Positions 1-8,491 of a stretch of 64,000 bases of DNA are shown in pieces; the first letter of the stretch is position 1; every line of letters starts with the position of its first letter. The notes below the pieces were generated by a model. That model did not search any database. It was not told the origin of the DNA and saw only the letters and a program-made list of their open reading frames with translations. The translations under genes were made by a program, and so were the position numbers. This DNA comes from Phytopseudomonas flavescens. Lineage in GTDB: Bacteria; Pseudomonadota; Gammaproteobacteria; Pseudomonadales; Pseudomonadaceae. The stretch is from NCBI RefSeq assembly GCF_900100535.1, contig NZ_FNDG01000014.1:96902-160901 (forward strand). The letters run 5' to 3'.

Positions 1-311
1 TCAATGCGGTGGACTACTCCGGTTATCCGGATTGCCGGCCTGAGTTCGTCGAGGCCTTCGAGCGGTTGGCCAACCTGGCGACCAAGATGGGCGTGGAAGG
101 TCGGGGCATCCGTATCCAGGCACCGCTGCAGATGCTGAGCAAGGCTGAAATCGTCCAGGCGGGTTCGCGTCTTGGCGTGGATTACGGTCTGACCGTTTCC
201 TGTTACCTGGCCGATGACGACGGCCGTGCCTGTGGGAAATGCGACAGTTGTCGTTTGCGCTCGGCCGGCTTTGCCGCCGCGGGTGTGCTCGATCCCACCC
301 GTTATCAGTAA
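1..311 (+). CDS. queC: 7-cyano-7-deazaguanine synthase, C-terminal part (runs in from the left edge)
   Basis: QueC converts 7-carboxy-7-deazaguanine to preQ0 using ATP and ammonia, in cytoplasmic queuosine biosynthesis. Only about the last 103 residues are visible; the frame is open to the window edge, so the start lies outside. The visible part carries the family's zinc site near its end: a Cys followed after eight residues by a C-G-K-C-D-S-C-R cluster. It also has the VDYSGYPDCRP-type segment. The gene ends 60 bp before a tRNA-Lys gene, an arrangement I recall from P. aeruginosa. The family assignment is firm. Confidence 0.95.
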   Translation, partial: NAVDYSGYPDCRPEFVEAFERLANLATKMGVEGRGIRIQAPLQMLSKAEIVQAGSRLGVDYGLTVSCYLADDDGRACGKCDSCRLRSAGFAAAGVLDPTRYQ

Positions 312-371
312 ATTATTTTTCAGCGGGTGTTGAATTCCTGAATTAAATCAGTATCATACCGCTCGCACCAC

Positions 372-447
372 GGGTCGTTAGCTCAGTTGGTAGAGCAGTT
401 GGCTTTTAACCAATTGGTCGTAGGTTCGAATCCTACACGACCCACCA
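372..447 (+). tRNA. tRNA-Lys (anticodon TTT)
   Basis: A 76-base cloverleaf with a perfect 7-bp acceptor stem (GGGTCGT with ACGACCC), discriminator A at 444 and an encoded CCA at 445-447. The D-loop has TAGCTCAGTTGG. The anticodon arm is GTTGG / CTTTTAA / CCAAT, giving anticodon TTT (UUU, Lys). The T-arm carries the GTTCGAATC signature. It sits directly after queC and is followed by its own intrinsic terminator. Confidence 0.97.
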
Positions 448-476
448 TCTCCAAGCTTTCCAAGTGAAGGCGCACG

Positions 477-514
477 AAAAAGCCCGGATATCTTCGCGAT
501 ATCCGGGCTTTTTC
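477..514 (+). terminator. Intrinsic terminator after tRNA-Lys
   Basis: A 12-bp perfect stem (AGCCCGGATATC with GATATCCGGGCT) around a short TTCGC loop, flanked by an A-run on the left and a T-run on the right. It can end transcription from the tRNA side and possibly also from ilvE on the opposite strand. Confidence 0.85.
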
Positions 515-584
515 GTTTCCGTGGCCGGTATGCGCCGGGGTCAGCTTGCGCTGGCGAGCGGCACGTGCCCGCCAGCGCGTAGCA

Positions 585-1604
585 TCAGACTTTGACGATC
601 CAGCCTTGCGGTGCTTCAACATCACCGGACTGCACGCCGGTCAGCTCGCTGTATAGGCGGCTGATGGTCGGGCCGACTTCGGTCTCGCTGTGGAACACGT
701 GCAGCTTGCCCTGGTACTCGATACCGCCGATCGGCGTGATCACGGCAGCGGTGCCGCAAGCACCCGCTTCCTTGAAGTCGCCCAGACGGTCGATGAACAC
801 GTCGCCCTCGATGACTTTCAGGCCGAGACGGCTCTGGGCCAGTTCGATCAGCGACAAGCGGGTGATACCTGGCAGGACCGATGGCGATTTCGGGGTGACG
901 AATTCATCGTTGTGGGTGATCGCGAAGAAGTTCGCCGAGCCCACTTCCTCGATCTTGGTGTGGGTCTGCGGATCCAGGTAGATGCAGTCGGCGAAGTTGT
1001 TTTTCTTGGCCTGCGAGCCGGGCATCAGGCTGGCGGCGTAGTTGCCACCAACCTTGGCGGCGCCGGTACCCTGTGGGGCGGCGCGGTCATAGCCGGAGAT
1101 CACGAAGTTGTTCGGCTTCATGCCGCCCTTGAAGTAGGGGCCGACCGGTATGCAGAACACCGAGAAGATGAACTCCGGAGCGGTACGTACGCCGATATTG
1201 TCGCCAACGCCGATCACGAACGGGCGCAGGTACAGCGCACCGCCGGAACCGTACGGCGGGATGAAGCGCTCGTTGGCGCGTACGACCTGTTTGCAGGCCT
1301 CGATGAACTGCTCGCTGGACGGCGCCGGCATCAGCAGGCGCGCGCAGCTGCGCTGCATGCGCAGGGCGTTCTGGTCAGGGCGGAACAGGTTGATCGAGCC
1401 GTCCTTGCAGCGGTAGGCCTTGAGGCCTTCGAAACACTGCTGGCCGTAGTGCAGCGCGGTGGAGCCTTCGCTGATGTGCAGCACGTTGTCTTCGGTCAGG
1501 TTGCCCTGATCCCACTCACCGTCGCGCCAGTGCGACAGGTAGCGCTGGTCGGTCTTGATGTAGTCGAAACCCAGCTTGTCCCATTCGATGCTTTCGTAAG
1601 CCAT
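585..1604 (-). CDS. ilvE: Branched-chain amino acid aminotransferase
   Basis: Fold-type IV PLP aminotransferase interconverting Leu/Ile/Val and their 2-oxo acids with glutamate as partner. The product is 339 residues, the size of the large bacterial/eukaryotic BCAT form. It starts MAYESIEWDKLGF at the ATG at 1604, with a GAGGAT ribosome site just upstream; the open frame extends 14 codons further but without family similarity. The K-V-G-G-N-Y-A segment near residue 190 carries the PLP lysine. E-E-V-G-S-A-N-F and G-T-A-A-V-I-T segments follow in family order. It stands alone, convergent with the tRNA. Confidence 0.95.
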   Translation of the reverse strand: MAYESIEWDKLGFDYIKTDQRYLSHWRDGEWDQGNLTEDNVLHISEGSTALHYGQQCFEGLKAYRCKDGSINLFRPDQNALRMQRSCARLLMPAPSSEQFIEACKQVVRANERFIPPYGSGGALYLRPFVIGVGDNIGVRTAPEFIFSVFCIPVGPYFKGGMKPNNFVISGYDRAAPQGTGAAKVGGNYAASLMPGSQAKKNNFADCIYLDPQTHTKIEEVGSANFFAITHNDEFVTPKSPSVLPGITRLSLIELAQSRLGLKVIEGDVFIDRLGDFKEAGACGTAAVITPIGGIEYQGKLHVFHSETEVGPTISRLYSELTGVQSGDVEAPQGWIVKV

Positions 1605-1977
1605 GACATCCTCAATCGCTGAACGACCACGGCAGGGTGCGCGCATGGCCGGTATTTTTCAGAATAGTGGTAACGGTGATCCTGGCAGGGGTCGCGTTCG
1701 GCCTCTGCGTTACTGAACCTGGTCGGCCGTGTGGAGCCGTCATGCCTGACGGTTGTCGCTCCAGCGGCGGTGGTGCCGTGATGCTGATGATGCGGCGGAT
1801 TATCGTGGCGATCAACCTGTGGATCGATGCGAGGGGATCCGCGCGATTGAAAAGCGCCTGGCAATTTACTTAACATGCGCGCGCCCAGGGCCGTGTGCGA
1901 CGCCCTCTGCGTGTCCCGCCCAGTCTGGCGGTATACTCCACGTTCCGTGCTGATAGCCCTCGATAGGCCCTGACGAC
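1605..1977. other. Intergenic region between ilvE and nadA
   Basis: About 370 bases between two divergent genes. It presumably carries both promoters. I see no convincing coding region, RNA or strong repeat. The short open frames on both strands lack ribosome sites and recognisable protein character. Confidence 0.6.
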
Positions 1978-3036
1978 ATGACGCAGATTGCCGAACGACT
2001 TCTTGTCCAAGCTCATCTCGATGCCAAACAGCCAGAGACGCTGACGGCGGAGCAGGAAGCGTTCTACCGTGATGAAATTGGCAAAGAACTGAAGCGCCAG
2101 AATGCCGTTCTGGTTGCCCACTACTACTGTGACCCGGTCCTGCAGGCGCTTGCCGAAGAAACCGGCGGCTGCGTGTCCGACTCACTGGAGATGGCTCGCT
2201 TTGGCAATCAGCATTCGGCGCAGACCGTGCTGGTCGCCGGCGTCAAGTTCATGGGCGAGACGGCGAAAATCCTCAATCCTGAAAAGCGCGTGCTGATGCC
2301 GACGCTGGAAGCGACCTGTTCTCTGGACCTGGGGTGCCCGGCCGACGAATTCGCCGCGTTCTGCGATCAGCATCCGCAGCGCACCGTGGTGGTTTACGCC
2401 AATACTTCGGCGGCGGTGAAAGCGCGGGCCGACTGGGTGGTGACGTCCAGCTGCGCCGTGGAGATCGTCGAACACCTGATGGACAACGGCGAGCGCATCA
2501 TCTGGGCGCCGGATCAGCATCTGGGGCGTTTCATCCAGAACAAGACCGGTGCCGACATGCTGCTCTGGGACGGTGCCTGCATCGTCCACGAAGAGTTCAA
2601 GGCTCGTCAGCTGGAGGAAATGAAGGCGCTGTACCCGGACGCGGCCGTGCTGGTGCACCCGGAGTCGCCCACGGCGGTGATCGACCTGGCCGATGCGGTG
2701 GGCTCGACCAGCCAGTTGATCGCCGCTGCCCAGCGCATGCCGAACAAGACCTTTATCGTCGCCACCGACCGCGGCATCTTCTACAAGATGCAGCAGCTGT
2801 GCCCGGACAAGGAATTCGTCGCCGCACCGACGGCGGGCAATGGTGCTGCCTGCCGTAGTTGCGCCAACTGTCCCTGGATGGCGATGAATACCCTGCAACG
2901 CACCCTGCAGTGCCTGCGTGAGGGCAGCAACGAAGTGTTCGTCGATCCGGCGCTGATTCCGCGGGCGATCAAGCCGCTCCAGCGCATGCTGGACTTTACT
3001 CAGGCCGCACGCATGAGGCTCGCAGGCAACGCCTGA
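1978..3036 (+). CDS. nadA: Quinolinate synthase
   Basis: Condenses iminoaspartate with dihydroxyacetone phosphate to quinolinate, the second step of de novo NAD synthesis, using a 4Fe-4S cluster. The 352-residue length is typical. The three cluster-ligand cysteines can be placed in the E-A-T-C-S-L-D-L-G-C segment (about residue 110), T-S-S-C-A-V-E (about 157-160) and the late A-C-R-S-C-A-N-C-P-W segment (about 290-300). The N-terminal V-A-H-Y-Y-C-D motif binds substrate. The start at 1978 fits family N-termini, although the ribosome site is weak. The gene is monocistronic and convergent with the next gene. Confidence 0.96.
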   Translation: MTQIAERLLVQAHLDAKQPETLTAEQEAFYRDEIGKELKRQNAVLVAHYYCDPVLQALAEETGGCVSDSLEMARFGNQHSAQTVLVAGVKFMGETAKILNPEKRVLMPTLEATCSLDLGCPADEFAAFCDQHPQRTVVVYANTSAAVKARADWVVTSSCAVEIVEHLMDNGERIIWAPDQHLGRFIQNKTGADMLLWDGACIVHEEFKARQLEEMKALYPDAAVLVHPESPTAVIDLADAVGSTSQLIAAAQRMPNKTFIVATDRGIFYKMQQLCPDKEFVAAPTAGNGAACRSCANCPWMAMNTLQRTLQCLREGSNEVFVDPALIPRAIKPLQRMLDFTQAARMRLAGNA

Positions 3037-3117
3037 CCGCCGCGTCGAACGGCAAGCCCAGGTTGCAGAGCCTGGGGCTTGCCCCTGATGGGCAAGCCTT
3101 TGCCTCTGGGAACCGCT

Positions 3118-4557
3118 TTATCCGCGCAGCATTTCTTCCGTCATGCGTTTCTCCTCGACCAGTTCCTTCTGTCGCGCATCGATGCGCGAGGCCAGTTGGA
3201 AGTTGTTGCTGGCCCGGCGCTTGGCGAAGTCGAGCTGCTCGATGGCCTGGTTGAAATCACCGACCAACGCGAAGAATTCGGCACGGGCCTGATGCAGGCC
3301 AATGGTGTTGCCGCTGAGGCCACGCACTTCCGCGACCTGATACCAGACGTCCGGATCCTTCATGCGGCGCTTGAGCAACTCGTTCAGGGCTTGCTCGGCT
3401 TCGGGGATTTTGCGTTGTTTGAGCAGCAGGTCGATGCGCGCCTGATTCAGTGGGTAGTTGCCGGGGTACAGATCGAGCAGGCGCTTGATGCGCTGCTCGG
3501 CTGCCGGAAGACGGTTGGCTGCGCTGTCCAGGCTGATCTGCGCCAGGTTGTAGGTGACGTCGTCCGGCGCCTTCTGCAGCAGGGGGGCCAGGGTGTCGCG
3601 CGCTTCGTCGAACTGGCTGCCCTTGATCAGGGCGATGGTCAGGCCGTAGCGGGCGGCGTCCATGTTCGGGTTTTCATCGAGCTGGGCTCGGAAGCGCTTG
3701 GCGGCGATGCCCGGGGTTTCCTCATAGGTCAGCTGCACCCGGGCACGCATCAACTGGTAGCGCAGGCTGTCTTCGGTGCCGCCAGCCTGGTACTGCTCGG
3801 CGCGGTTGCGGGTATCGGCGATACGCGATTCGGAGACCGGGTGAGTCAGCAGGAATTCTGGCGGCATGCGGTCATAGCGGTACTGGCGCATCAGGCGCTC
3901 GAACATGCTCGGCATCGAGCGTGGGTCGTAGCCGGCTTTTTCCAGATTGACCAGGCCGATACGGTCGGCCTCTTGCTCGTTCTGACGGGAGAAGCGCCGC
4001 TGCTCCTGAATCGCCGCGGCCTGGGTCGACGCGATGGCGGCGATACCGGCATCGCCGGCCCCTGCTGCGGCGGCGACGATACCGGCGAGCATGGCTGCCA
4101 TGACCGGTAATTGCATGCGCTGCTGGGCTTCCAGGCCGCGGGCGAAGTGGCGCTGCGACAAGTGAGCCAGTTCGTGAGCCAGTACCGAAGCGTATTCGCC
4201 TTCGGTCTGAGCGTAGAGAAACAGCCCGCCGTTGACCCCGATGATCCCGCCCGGTGCCGCGAAGGCGTTGATCTGCGGGCTATTGAGCAGCACGAACTCG
4301 AGGCGCCGATCCTGTACCTGACTGGTTTCGGCCAGGCGGTAGACGCTGCTTTCGACGAAGTCCTTGAGCTGAGGATCCGACAGTTGGCTGACCTGGCCGC
4401 GGACTATGCTCAGCCAGGCGCGGCCCAACTGGTATTCCTGTTGTGGAGAAACCAGCGCAGAGCTGGCGTCGCCGAGTGACGGCAGGTCGTTGGCCGTCGC
4501 CGGTTGTGCCAGCAGGCAGGCGAGCGTCAGCAGGGTAAGGGGGCGCAAGACATTCAT
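3118..4557 (-). CDS. Periplasmic M48 metalloprotease with TPR region (BepA/YfgC-like)
   Basis: Zinc metallopeptidase, 479 residues from the ATG at 4557. That start gives a clean signal peptide (MNVLRPLTLLTLACLLAQPATA, then ND), whereas upstream codons are not family-like. The M48 domain has the H-E-L-A-H zinc motif (residues about 135-139) and a downstream E-Q-E-A-D-R third-ligand segment. A long C-terminal half of helical repeats looks like TPRs. E. coli BepA is a periplasmic quality-control protease for outer-membrane protein assembly (LptD), and this protein has the same architecture and length. Its exact substrates here are inferred. Confidence 0.9.
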   Translation of the reverse strand: MNVLRPLTLLTLACLLAQPATANDLPSLGDASSALVSPQQEYQLGRAWLSIVRGQVSQLSDPQLKDFVESSVYRLAETSQVQDRRLEFVLLNSPQINAFAAPGGIIGVNGGLFLYAQTEGEYASVLAHELAHLSQRHFARGLEAQQRMQLPVMAAMLAGIVAAAAGAGDAGIAAIASTQAAAIQEQRRFSRQNEQEADRIGLVNLEKAGYDPRSMPSMFERLMRQYRYDRMPPEFLLTHPVSESRIADTRNRAEQYQAGGTEDSLRYQLMRARVQLTYEETPGIAAKRFRAQLDENPNMDAARYGLTIALIKGSQFDEARDTLAPLLQKAPDDVTYNLAQISLDSAANRLPAAEQRIKRLLDLYPGNYPLNQARIDLLLKQRKIPEAEQALNELLKRRMKDPDVWYQVAEVRGLSGNTIGLHQARAEFFALVGDFNQAIEQLDFAKRRASNNFQLASRIDARQKELVEEKRMTEEMLRG

Positions 4558-4666
4558 GCATGGGGCTCTTGTCGAATCAGTGCCGTACTGTAGCCGGGAG
4601 GCACTTGCCTGACCAGCGTCGACGGGCCTTGGGTTATGCTGCACGACTGGAACGATGGAGGGTGTC

Positions 4667-4918
4667 ATGGGGGATGTAGCGATTTGGCAGGGCGAGCACC
4701 AGGCCGAACTGGACGCATGTGGCTTGAACTGCCCATTGCCTTTGCTCAAGGCCAAGATGGCCCTCAACGGCCTGAACAGCGGTGACGTGCTCAAGGTACT
4801 GGCCACGGATGCCGGCTCACAGCGCGATTTCCGCGCATTCGCTCGTCTGGCCGGCCATGAGCTGCTGCGTGAGGACACCGAGGGTGAGGTGTTCCGCTAC
4901 TGGCTGCGCAAGGCGTGA
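4667..4918 (+). CDS. TusA/SirA-family sulfur-carrier-like protein
   Basis: A small cytoplasmic protein of 83 residues. It has the family C-P-x-P motif (C-G-L-N-C-P-L-P-L-L-K-A-K, about residues 19-31), where the first Cys of CPxP would carry persulfide sulfur. The start at 4667 is chosen because GGAGGG lies five bases upstream; an in-frame ATG at 4655 lacks a ribosome site. It is divergent from the M48 protease and convergent with bcp. Whether it is the tRNA-thiolation TusA or a paralogue with another acceptor cannot be told from sequence alone. Confidence 0.85.
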   Translation: MGDVAIWQGEHQAELDACGLNCPLPLLKAKMALNGLNSGDVLKVLATDAGSQRDFRAFARLAGHELLREDTEGEVFRYWLRKA

Positions 4919-5010
4919 CGCCAGGCCGAATATCCAGTAATGAAAAAATGGCCGGGAGCCATTTTTAACGTCGTCGGCGACGGCCCGCAGGGTGGCTGCC
5001 AGGGGCGGGC

Positions 5011-5044
5011 CATGAAAATGCCGCTCGAGAGCGGCATTTTCATG
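5011..5044. terminator. Bidirectional terminator-like hairpin
   Basis: A perfect 16-bp inverted repeat (CATGAAAATGCCGCTC with its exact complement) separated by two bases. It sits between the converging TusA-like gene and bcp. A/T-rich flanks inside the arms would give U-runs in both directions. Confidence 0.8.
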
Positions 5045-5048
5045 GGTA

Positions 5049-5519
5049 TCAGGCTTTGTTGAGGGCCTGGGCTGCGGCCAGTACCTCATCGACATGGCCG
5101 GGTACCTTGACCCCTCGCCATTCCCGGCGCAGTACACCGTTCTTGTCGATCAGGAAGGTGCTGCGGTCGACGCCCAGGTACTCCTTGCCGTAGAGCTTCT
5201 TCAGCTTGATCACGTCGAACAGCTGGCAGACGCTTTCGTCCTTGTCCGAAATCAGCTCGAAGGGAAAGCCCTGCTTGGCCTTGAAGTTCTCATGAGTCTT
5301 CAGGCTGTCGCGCGATACGCCGATGACGACCGTGTTGGCCGCAGCGAAGGCCGCGTGGCCATCCCGAAAGCCCTGGCCCTGGGTGGTGCAGCCCGGGGTA
5401 TTGTCCTTCGGGTAGAAGTAGATCACCAGCTGCTTGCCCTTGCAGGCCGCCAGATTGAACTCGCCGCCCGTCGCGGGGGCGCTGAAATCGGCGATGGGGG
5501 AGTCGATAGCGATGGCCAT
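5049..5519 (-). CDS. bcp: Thioredoxin-dependent thiol peroxidase (Bcp/PrxQ)
   Basis: Cytoplasmic peroxiredoxin of 156 residues that reduces H2O2 and organic hydroperoxides. The thioredoxin fold shows the P-K-D-N-T-P-G-C-T-T-Q segment with peroxidatic Cys at residue 44. The usual PrxQ resolving cysteine five residues later (C-x4-C) is absent: the segment reads C-T-T-Q-G-Q-G-F. Another cysteine near residue 95 could resolve, as in the other PrxQ subtype. It lies 10 bp downstream of the GcvR-like gene, so the two are probably co-transcribed. Confidence 0.94.
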   Translation of the reverse strand: MAIAIDSPIADFSAPATGGEFNLAACKGKQLVIYFYPKDNTPGCTTQGQGFRDGHAAFAAANTVVIGVSRDSLKTHENFKAKQGFPFELISDKDESVCQLFDVIKLKKLYGKEYLGVDRSTFLIDKNGVLRREWRGVKVPGHVDEVLAAAQALNKA

Positions 5520-5529
5520 GAAACGCTCC

Positions 5530-6087
5530 TTATGGGTTCTGGGGACGCCAGGGTTCGATCAGTGCATCCAGGTTCAGTGCATCGGCGAAATCCAGGAACT
5601 GGTCGCGCAGCCAACTGATCTGCGTACCTGCAGGCAGGGTGACGGTCAACGTGGCGTTGAGCATGGTGCCGCCGGTCTGCGGCGCCTGGTAGGTGTCGCA
5701 GGTCAGCGCTTCCAGTTCGACACGGTGATCGATGAAGAACTGGCACAGTTCGTTGAGGATGTCCGGGCGGTACACCGAGCTGACGTAGGCCACGTAAGGC
5801 AGCGCCTGGGGGCGAACCTCCGAGGCGGCGCTACGAATCACGTTGGCGGTGAATTCATGCTTCTTGGACAGTGCCGGCAGGCCTGCTTCCAGGCGCGCCA
5901 GGGCATCCCAGCTGCCAGACACCTGCAGCACCAGCGCGCTGAACTCGCCATGACGGCTGAGGCGTGTGCTGATGACCGCGCAGCGGTTTTCGTGGCTGGC
6001 TCTGCACAGTACGTTGGTCAGCTCCATGGCGTTGGTGCCGAGCGCACTGATGACGAGGAATTGTTCGCGAACTGGGGGGGTGGACAT
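5530..6087 (-). CDS. ACT-domain protein, glycine cleavage repressor (GcvR) family
   Basis: 185 residues with two ACT-like halves. The first begins REQFLVISALGTNAMELTN and the second P-Y-V-A-Y-V-S-S-V-Y-R-P-D-I-L-N-E-L. In E. coli, GcvR binds glycine and antagonises GcvA at the gcv operon. No gcv genes or GcvA lie in this window, so that role is by family only. It is adjacent to bcp in an apparent two-gene operon and divergent from dapA; the GcvR-like/dapA neighbourhood matches my memory of Pseudomonas genomes. Confidence 0.85.
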   Translation of the reverse strand: MSTPPVREQFLVISALGTNAMELTNVLCRASHENRCAVISTRLSRHGEFSALVLQVSGSWDALARLEAGLPALSKKHEFTANVIRSAASEVRPQALPYVAYVSSVYRPDILNELCQFFIDHRVELEALTCDTYQAPQTGGTMLNATLTVTLPAGTQISWLRDQFLDFADALNLDALIEPWRPQNP

Positions 6088-6313
6088 GCAGCCTTCCTAA
6101 ACGATGAACGCTCGGCGCTATAGACAGTGCCAAACAAACTCGCAGGGTAGCGAAAAGCGCCCGCCAGGGGAATGACCAGATGCCGCCATCGGCACGCGGA
6201 GCGTGGTGCCTGGGGTGCGTCGCGACCCACGCTCACGCCACCTGCTACTTCGCTTGTGCAAGGCTGGTGGCGCCAGTACCATTACGGCTCTCTTTTTCGG
6301 CAGGAGCGGTTGC

Positions 6314-7192
6314 ATGATTGCGGGCAGTATGGTGGCACTGGCCACGCCCATGGATGCACAGGGTAATCTTGACTGGGATGCCCTGAGCAAGCTGGTGGAT
6401 TTCCACCTGCAAGAGGGCACCAATGCCATCGTCGCGGTCGGCACCACTGGGGAGTCGGCGACCCTCGATGTCAACGAGCACATCGAAGTCATCCGCCGCG
6501 TGGTCGATCAGGTGGCCGGGCGCATCCCGGTGATCGCCGGCACGGGCGCCAACTCGACCCGAGAAGCGGTCGAACTGACCCAGAACGCCAAGACCGCTGG
6601 CGCCGATGCCTGCCTGCTGGTCACGCCGTACTACAACAAGCCGACCCAGGAAGGGCTGTACCTGCACTTCCGCCATATCGCCGAAGCCGTGGCCATTCCG
6701 CAGATTCTCTATAACGTGCCGGGGCGTACCGCCTGCGACATGCTGCCGGAAACCGTCGAGCGCCTGTCCACCGTCGACAACATCATCGGCATCAAGGAAG
6801 CCACCGGCGACCTGCAGCGTGCCCGTGACATCCTCGAGCGTGTCAGCGCGAATTTCCTGCTCTACTCCGGCGACGACGCCACGGCGGTCGAGCTGATGCT
6901 ACTGGGCGGCAAGGGCAACATCTCGGTGACCGCCAACGTGGCGCCGCGGGCGATGAGCGACATGTGCTCGGCGGCCATGCGCGGCGAAGCGGCCATCGCA
7001 CGGGCGATCAACGACCGCCTGATGCCGCTGCACAAGAACCTGTTCATCGAGGCCAACCCGATTCCGGTGAAATGGGCCCTGAACGAAATGGGCATGATGG
7101 CCGATGGCATTCGCTTGCCATTGACCTGGCTGAGCCCCCGTTGTCACGAACCGCTGCGTCAGGCCCTGCGCCAGTCCGGTGTATTGGTCTAA
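6314..7192 (+). CDS. dapA: 4-hydroxy-tetrahydrodipicolinate synthase
   Basis: Class I aldolase condensing pyruvate with aspartate semialdehyde, the first committed step to lysine and meso-DAP. It has 292 residues and begins MIAGSMVALATPMD at 6314, with CAGGAG eight bases upstream. The open frame extends further upstream without family similarity. Family motifs are present in order: G-T-T-G-E-S-A-T-L (about 43-51), Y-Y-N-K-P-T (about 106-111), Y-N-V-P-G-R-T (about 133-139) and G-I-K-E-A-T-G-D with the Schiff-base lysine (about 161). bamC starts 17 bp downstream, so an operon is likely. Confidence 0.96.
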   Translation: MIAGSMVALATPMDAQGNLDWDALSKLVDFHLQEGTNAIVAVGTTGESATLDVNEHIEVIRRVVDQVAGRIPVIAGTGANSTREAVELTQNAKTAGADACLLVTPYYNKPTQEGLYLHFRHIAEAVAIPQILYNVPGRTACDMLPETVERLSTVDNIIGIKEATGDLQRARDILERVSANFLLYSGDDATAVELMLLGGKGNISVTANVAPRAMSDMCSAAMRGEAAIARAINDRLMPLHKNLFIEANPIPVKWALNEMGMMADGIRLPLTWLSPRCHEPLRQALRQSGVLV

Positions 7193-7209
7193 TCGAGGAA
7201 CTACGACGC

Positions 7210-8328
7210 ATGAAGCGACTGGCCGGACTTTCCGCACTTGCTCTGATCATCACCAGCACCAGTGGCTGCGGCTGGATCTGGGGCGAAAATGGCTACTTCC
7301 GTGATCGCGGCAGCGATTACCTAAGCGCACGGCAGACCGCGCCCATGCAGTTGCCTGCCGATGTCGAGGCCAAACGCCTTGATCCGTTGCTGCCCGTTCC
7401 GCAGCATATCCGCGACAGCGATGTGCAGGGCGAGTACGAAGTACCGCGTCCGCAGGCACTCGCCGTCAGCGAGAACGTCAGCGAGTTCAGCCTGCAGAAC
7501 AGCGGCGACTCCAGCTGGCTGGTCGCCCAGCGGGTTCCGGCAGAAGTCTGGCCGGGTGCCCGACAGTACTTCGAGGATGGCGGCTTCCGCATCGTCGACG
7601 AGCGGCCGCAGACCGGCGAGTTCAGCACCGACTGGCAGCGTTTCGATGCGTTATCCAGCAGCATGCAGAGCCGTCTGGGCGGTCGTGTCGCCGGCTTCGA
7701 CAGCAACACTGAAACCCGCGTGCACGTGCGTCTCGAGCCAGGCGTACAGCGCAACACCAGCGAAATTTTCGTGGTCACTGCCCAGCGGCCTGCCGGCAGC
7801 ACCACCGAGGTGCCGTTCACCGAGCGCAGCGTCAACAAGGCGCTGGACGCCGCGCTGCTCGATGAGCTGCAAGCCAACCTCGCGCGCAGTGTGGAGCAGG
7901 GCGGTTCGGTATCGTTGCTGGCCGGTCGTGATTACGACGCCCCGAACCGTGTGAGCCTTTCCGCCGATGGCAACGGCAACCCGGTGCTGAACCTGAGCAC
8001 CGACTTCGACCGGGCCTGGTCCGGTGTTGGCCGCTCGCTGCGCATGGCTGAACTGCGCGTCGACGACATCAACCGTACCCTGGGCGTCTACTACGTCAAC
8101 CTGGCCGAAGGCCCGCAGCGTGCCAACGAGAAGCCAGGCTTCTTCAGCCGGTTGTTCGGTGGCTCGGAGAGCAAGGACGATATCGAGGCCCGCGCCGAGC
8201 GCTATCAGGTTCGCCTGACTGCCGTGGGTGACAGTGTGCAGGTGACGGTCGAGAAAGACCTCAACACCGTTGCCCCGGCCGATGTCGCACGCCGCGTGCT
8301 GGGCATGATTCAGGAAAACCTCGGTTAA
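7210..8328 (+). CDS. bamC: Outer-membrane assembly lipoprotein BamC (NlpB)
   Basis: 372-residue lipoprotein of the BAM complex, which inserts beta-barrel proteins into the outer membrane. The N-terminus is MKRLAGLSALALIITSTSGC with a lipobox ending S-G-C at residue 20. The unstructured N-terminal segment (R-G-S-D-Y-L-S-A) and two helix-grip domains follow the usual order. The start at 7210 has GAGGAA upstream. It follows dapA by 17 bp, the conserved dapA-bamC arrangement. A terminator-like hairpin directly after it separates it from purC. Confidence 0.93.
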   Translation: MKRLAGLSALALIITSTSGCGWIWGENGYFRDRGSDYLSARQTAPMQLPADVEAKRLDPLLPVPQHIRDSDVQGEYEVPRPQALAVSENVSEFSLQNSGDSSWLVAQRVPAEVWPGARQYFEDGGFRIVDERPQTGEFSTDWQRFDALSSSMQSRLGGRVAGFDSNTETRVHVRLEPGVQRNTSEIFVVTAQRPAGSTTEVPFTERSVNKALDAALLDELQANLARSVEQGGSVSLLAGRDYDAPNRVSLSADGNGNPVLNLSTDFDRAWSGVGRSLRMAELRVDDINRTLGVYYVNLAEGPQRANEKPGFFSRLFGGSESKDDIEARAERYQVRLTAVGDSVQVTVEKDLNTVAPADVARRVLGMIQENLG

Positions 8329-8357
8329 GCGCTCCTCCCGACAGGTGATTGGCGACA

Positions 8358-8385
8358 GGCGAAACCTCCAGGGGTTTCGCCTTTT
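8358..8385 (+). terminator. Intrinsic terminator after dapA-bamC
   Basis: A nine-base-pair stem (GGCGAAACC with GGTTTCGCC) with a six-base loop, followed by TTTTGTTTT. It makes purC independent of, or attenuated relative to, dapA-bamC. Confidence 0.8.
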
Positions 8386-8491
8386 GTTTTCACTGGCAGG
8401 ACCTTTCGACGCTGTTGGCACCTATTCGGCCGTCGGTCGTCAGCTGTGACGAAGAACGGCGAGACTTTCACGCGACAAGGCGGAACCCGAT

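Noticed and set aside
690..1622. Long plus-strand open frame opposite ilvE
   Set aside because: Antisense shadow of a strongly coding, recognised gene; translation has no family character.
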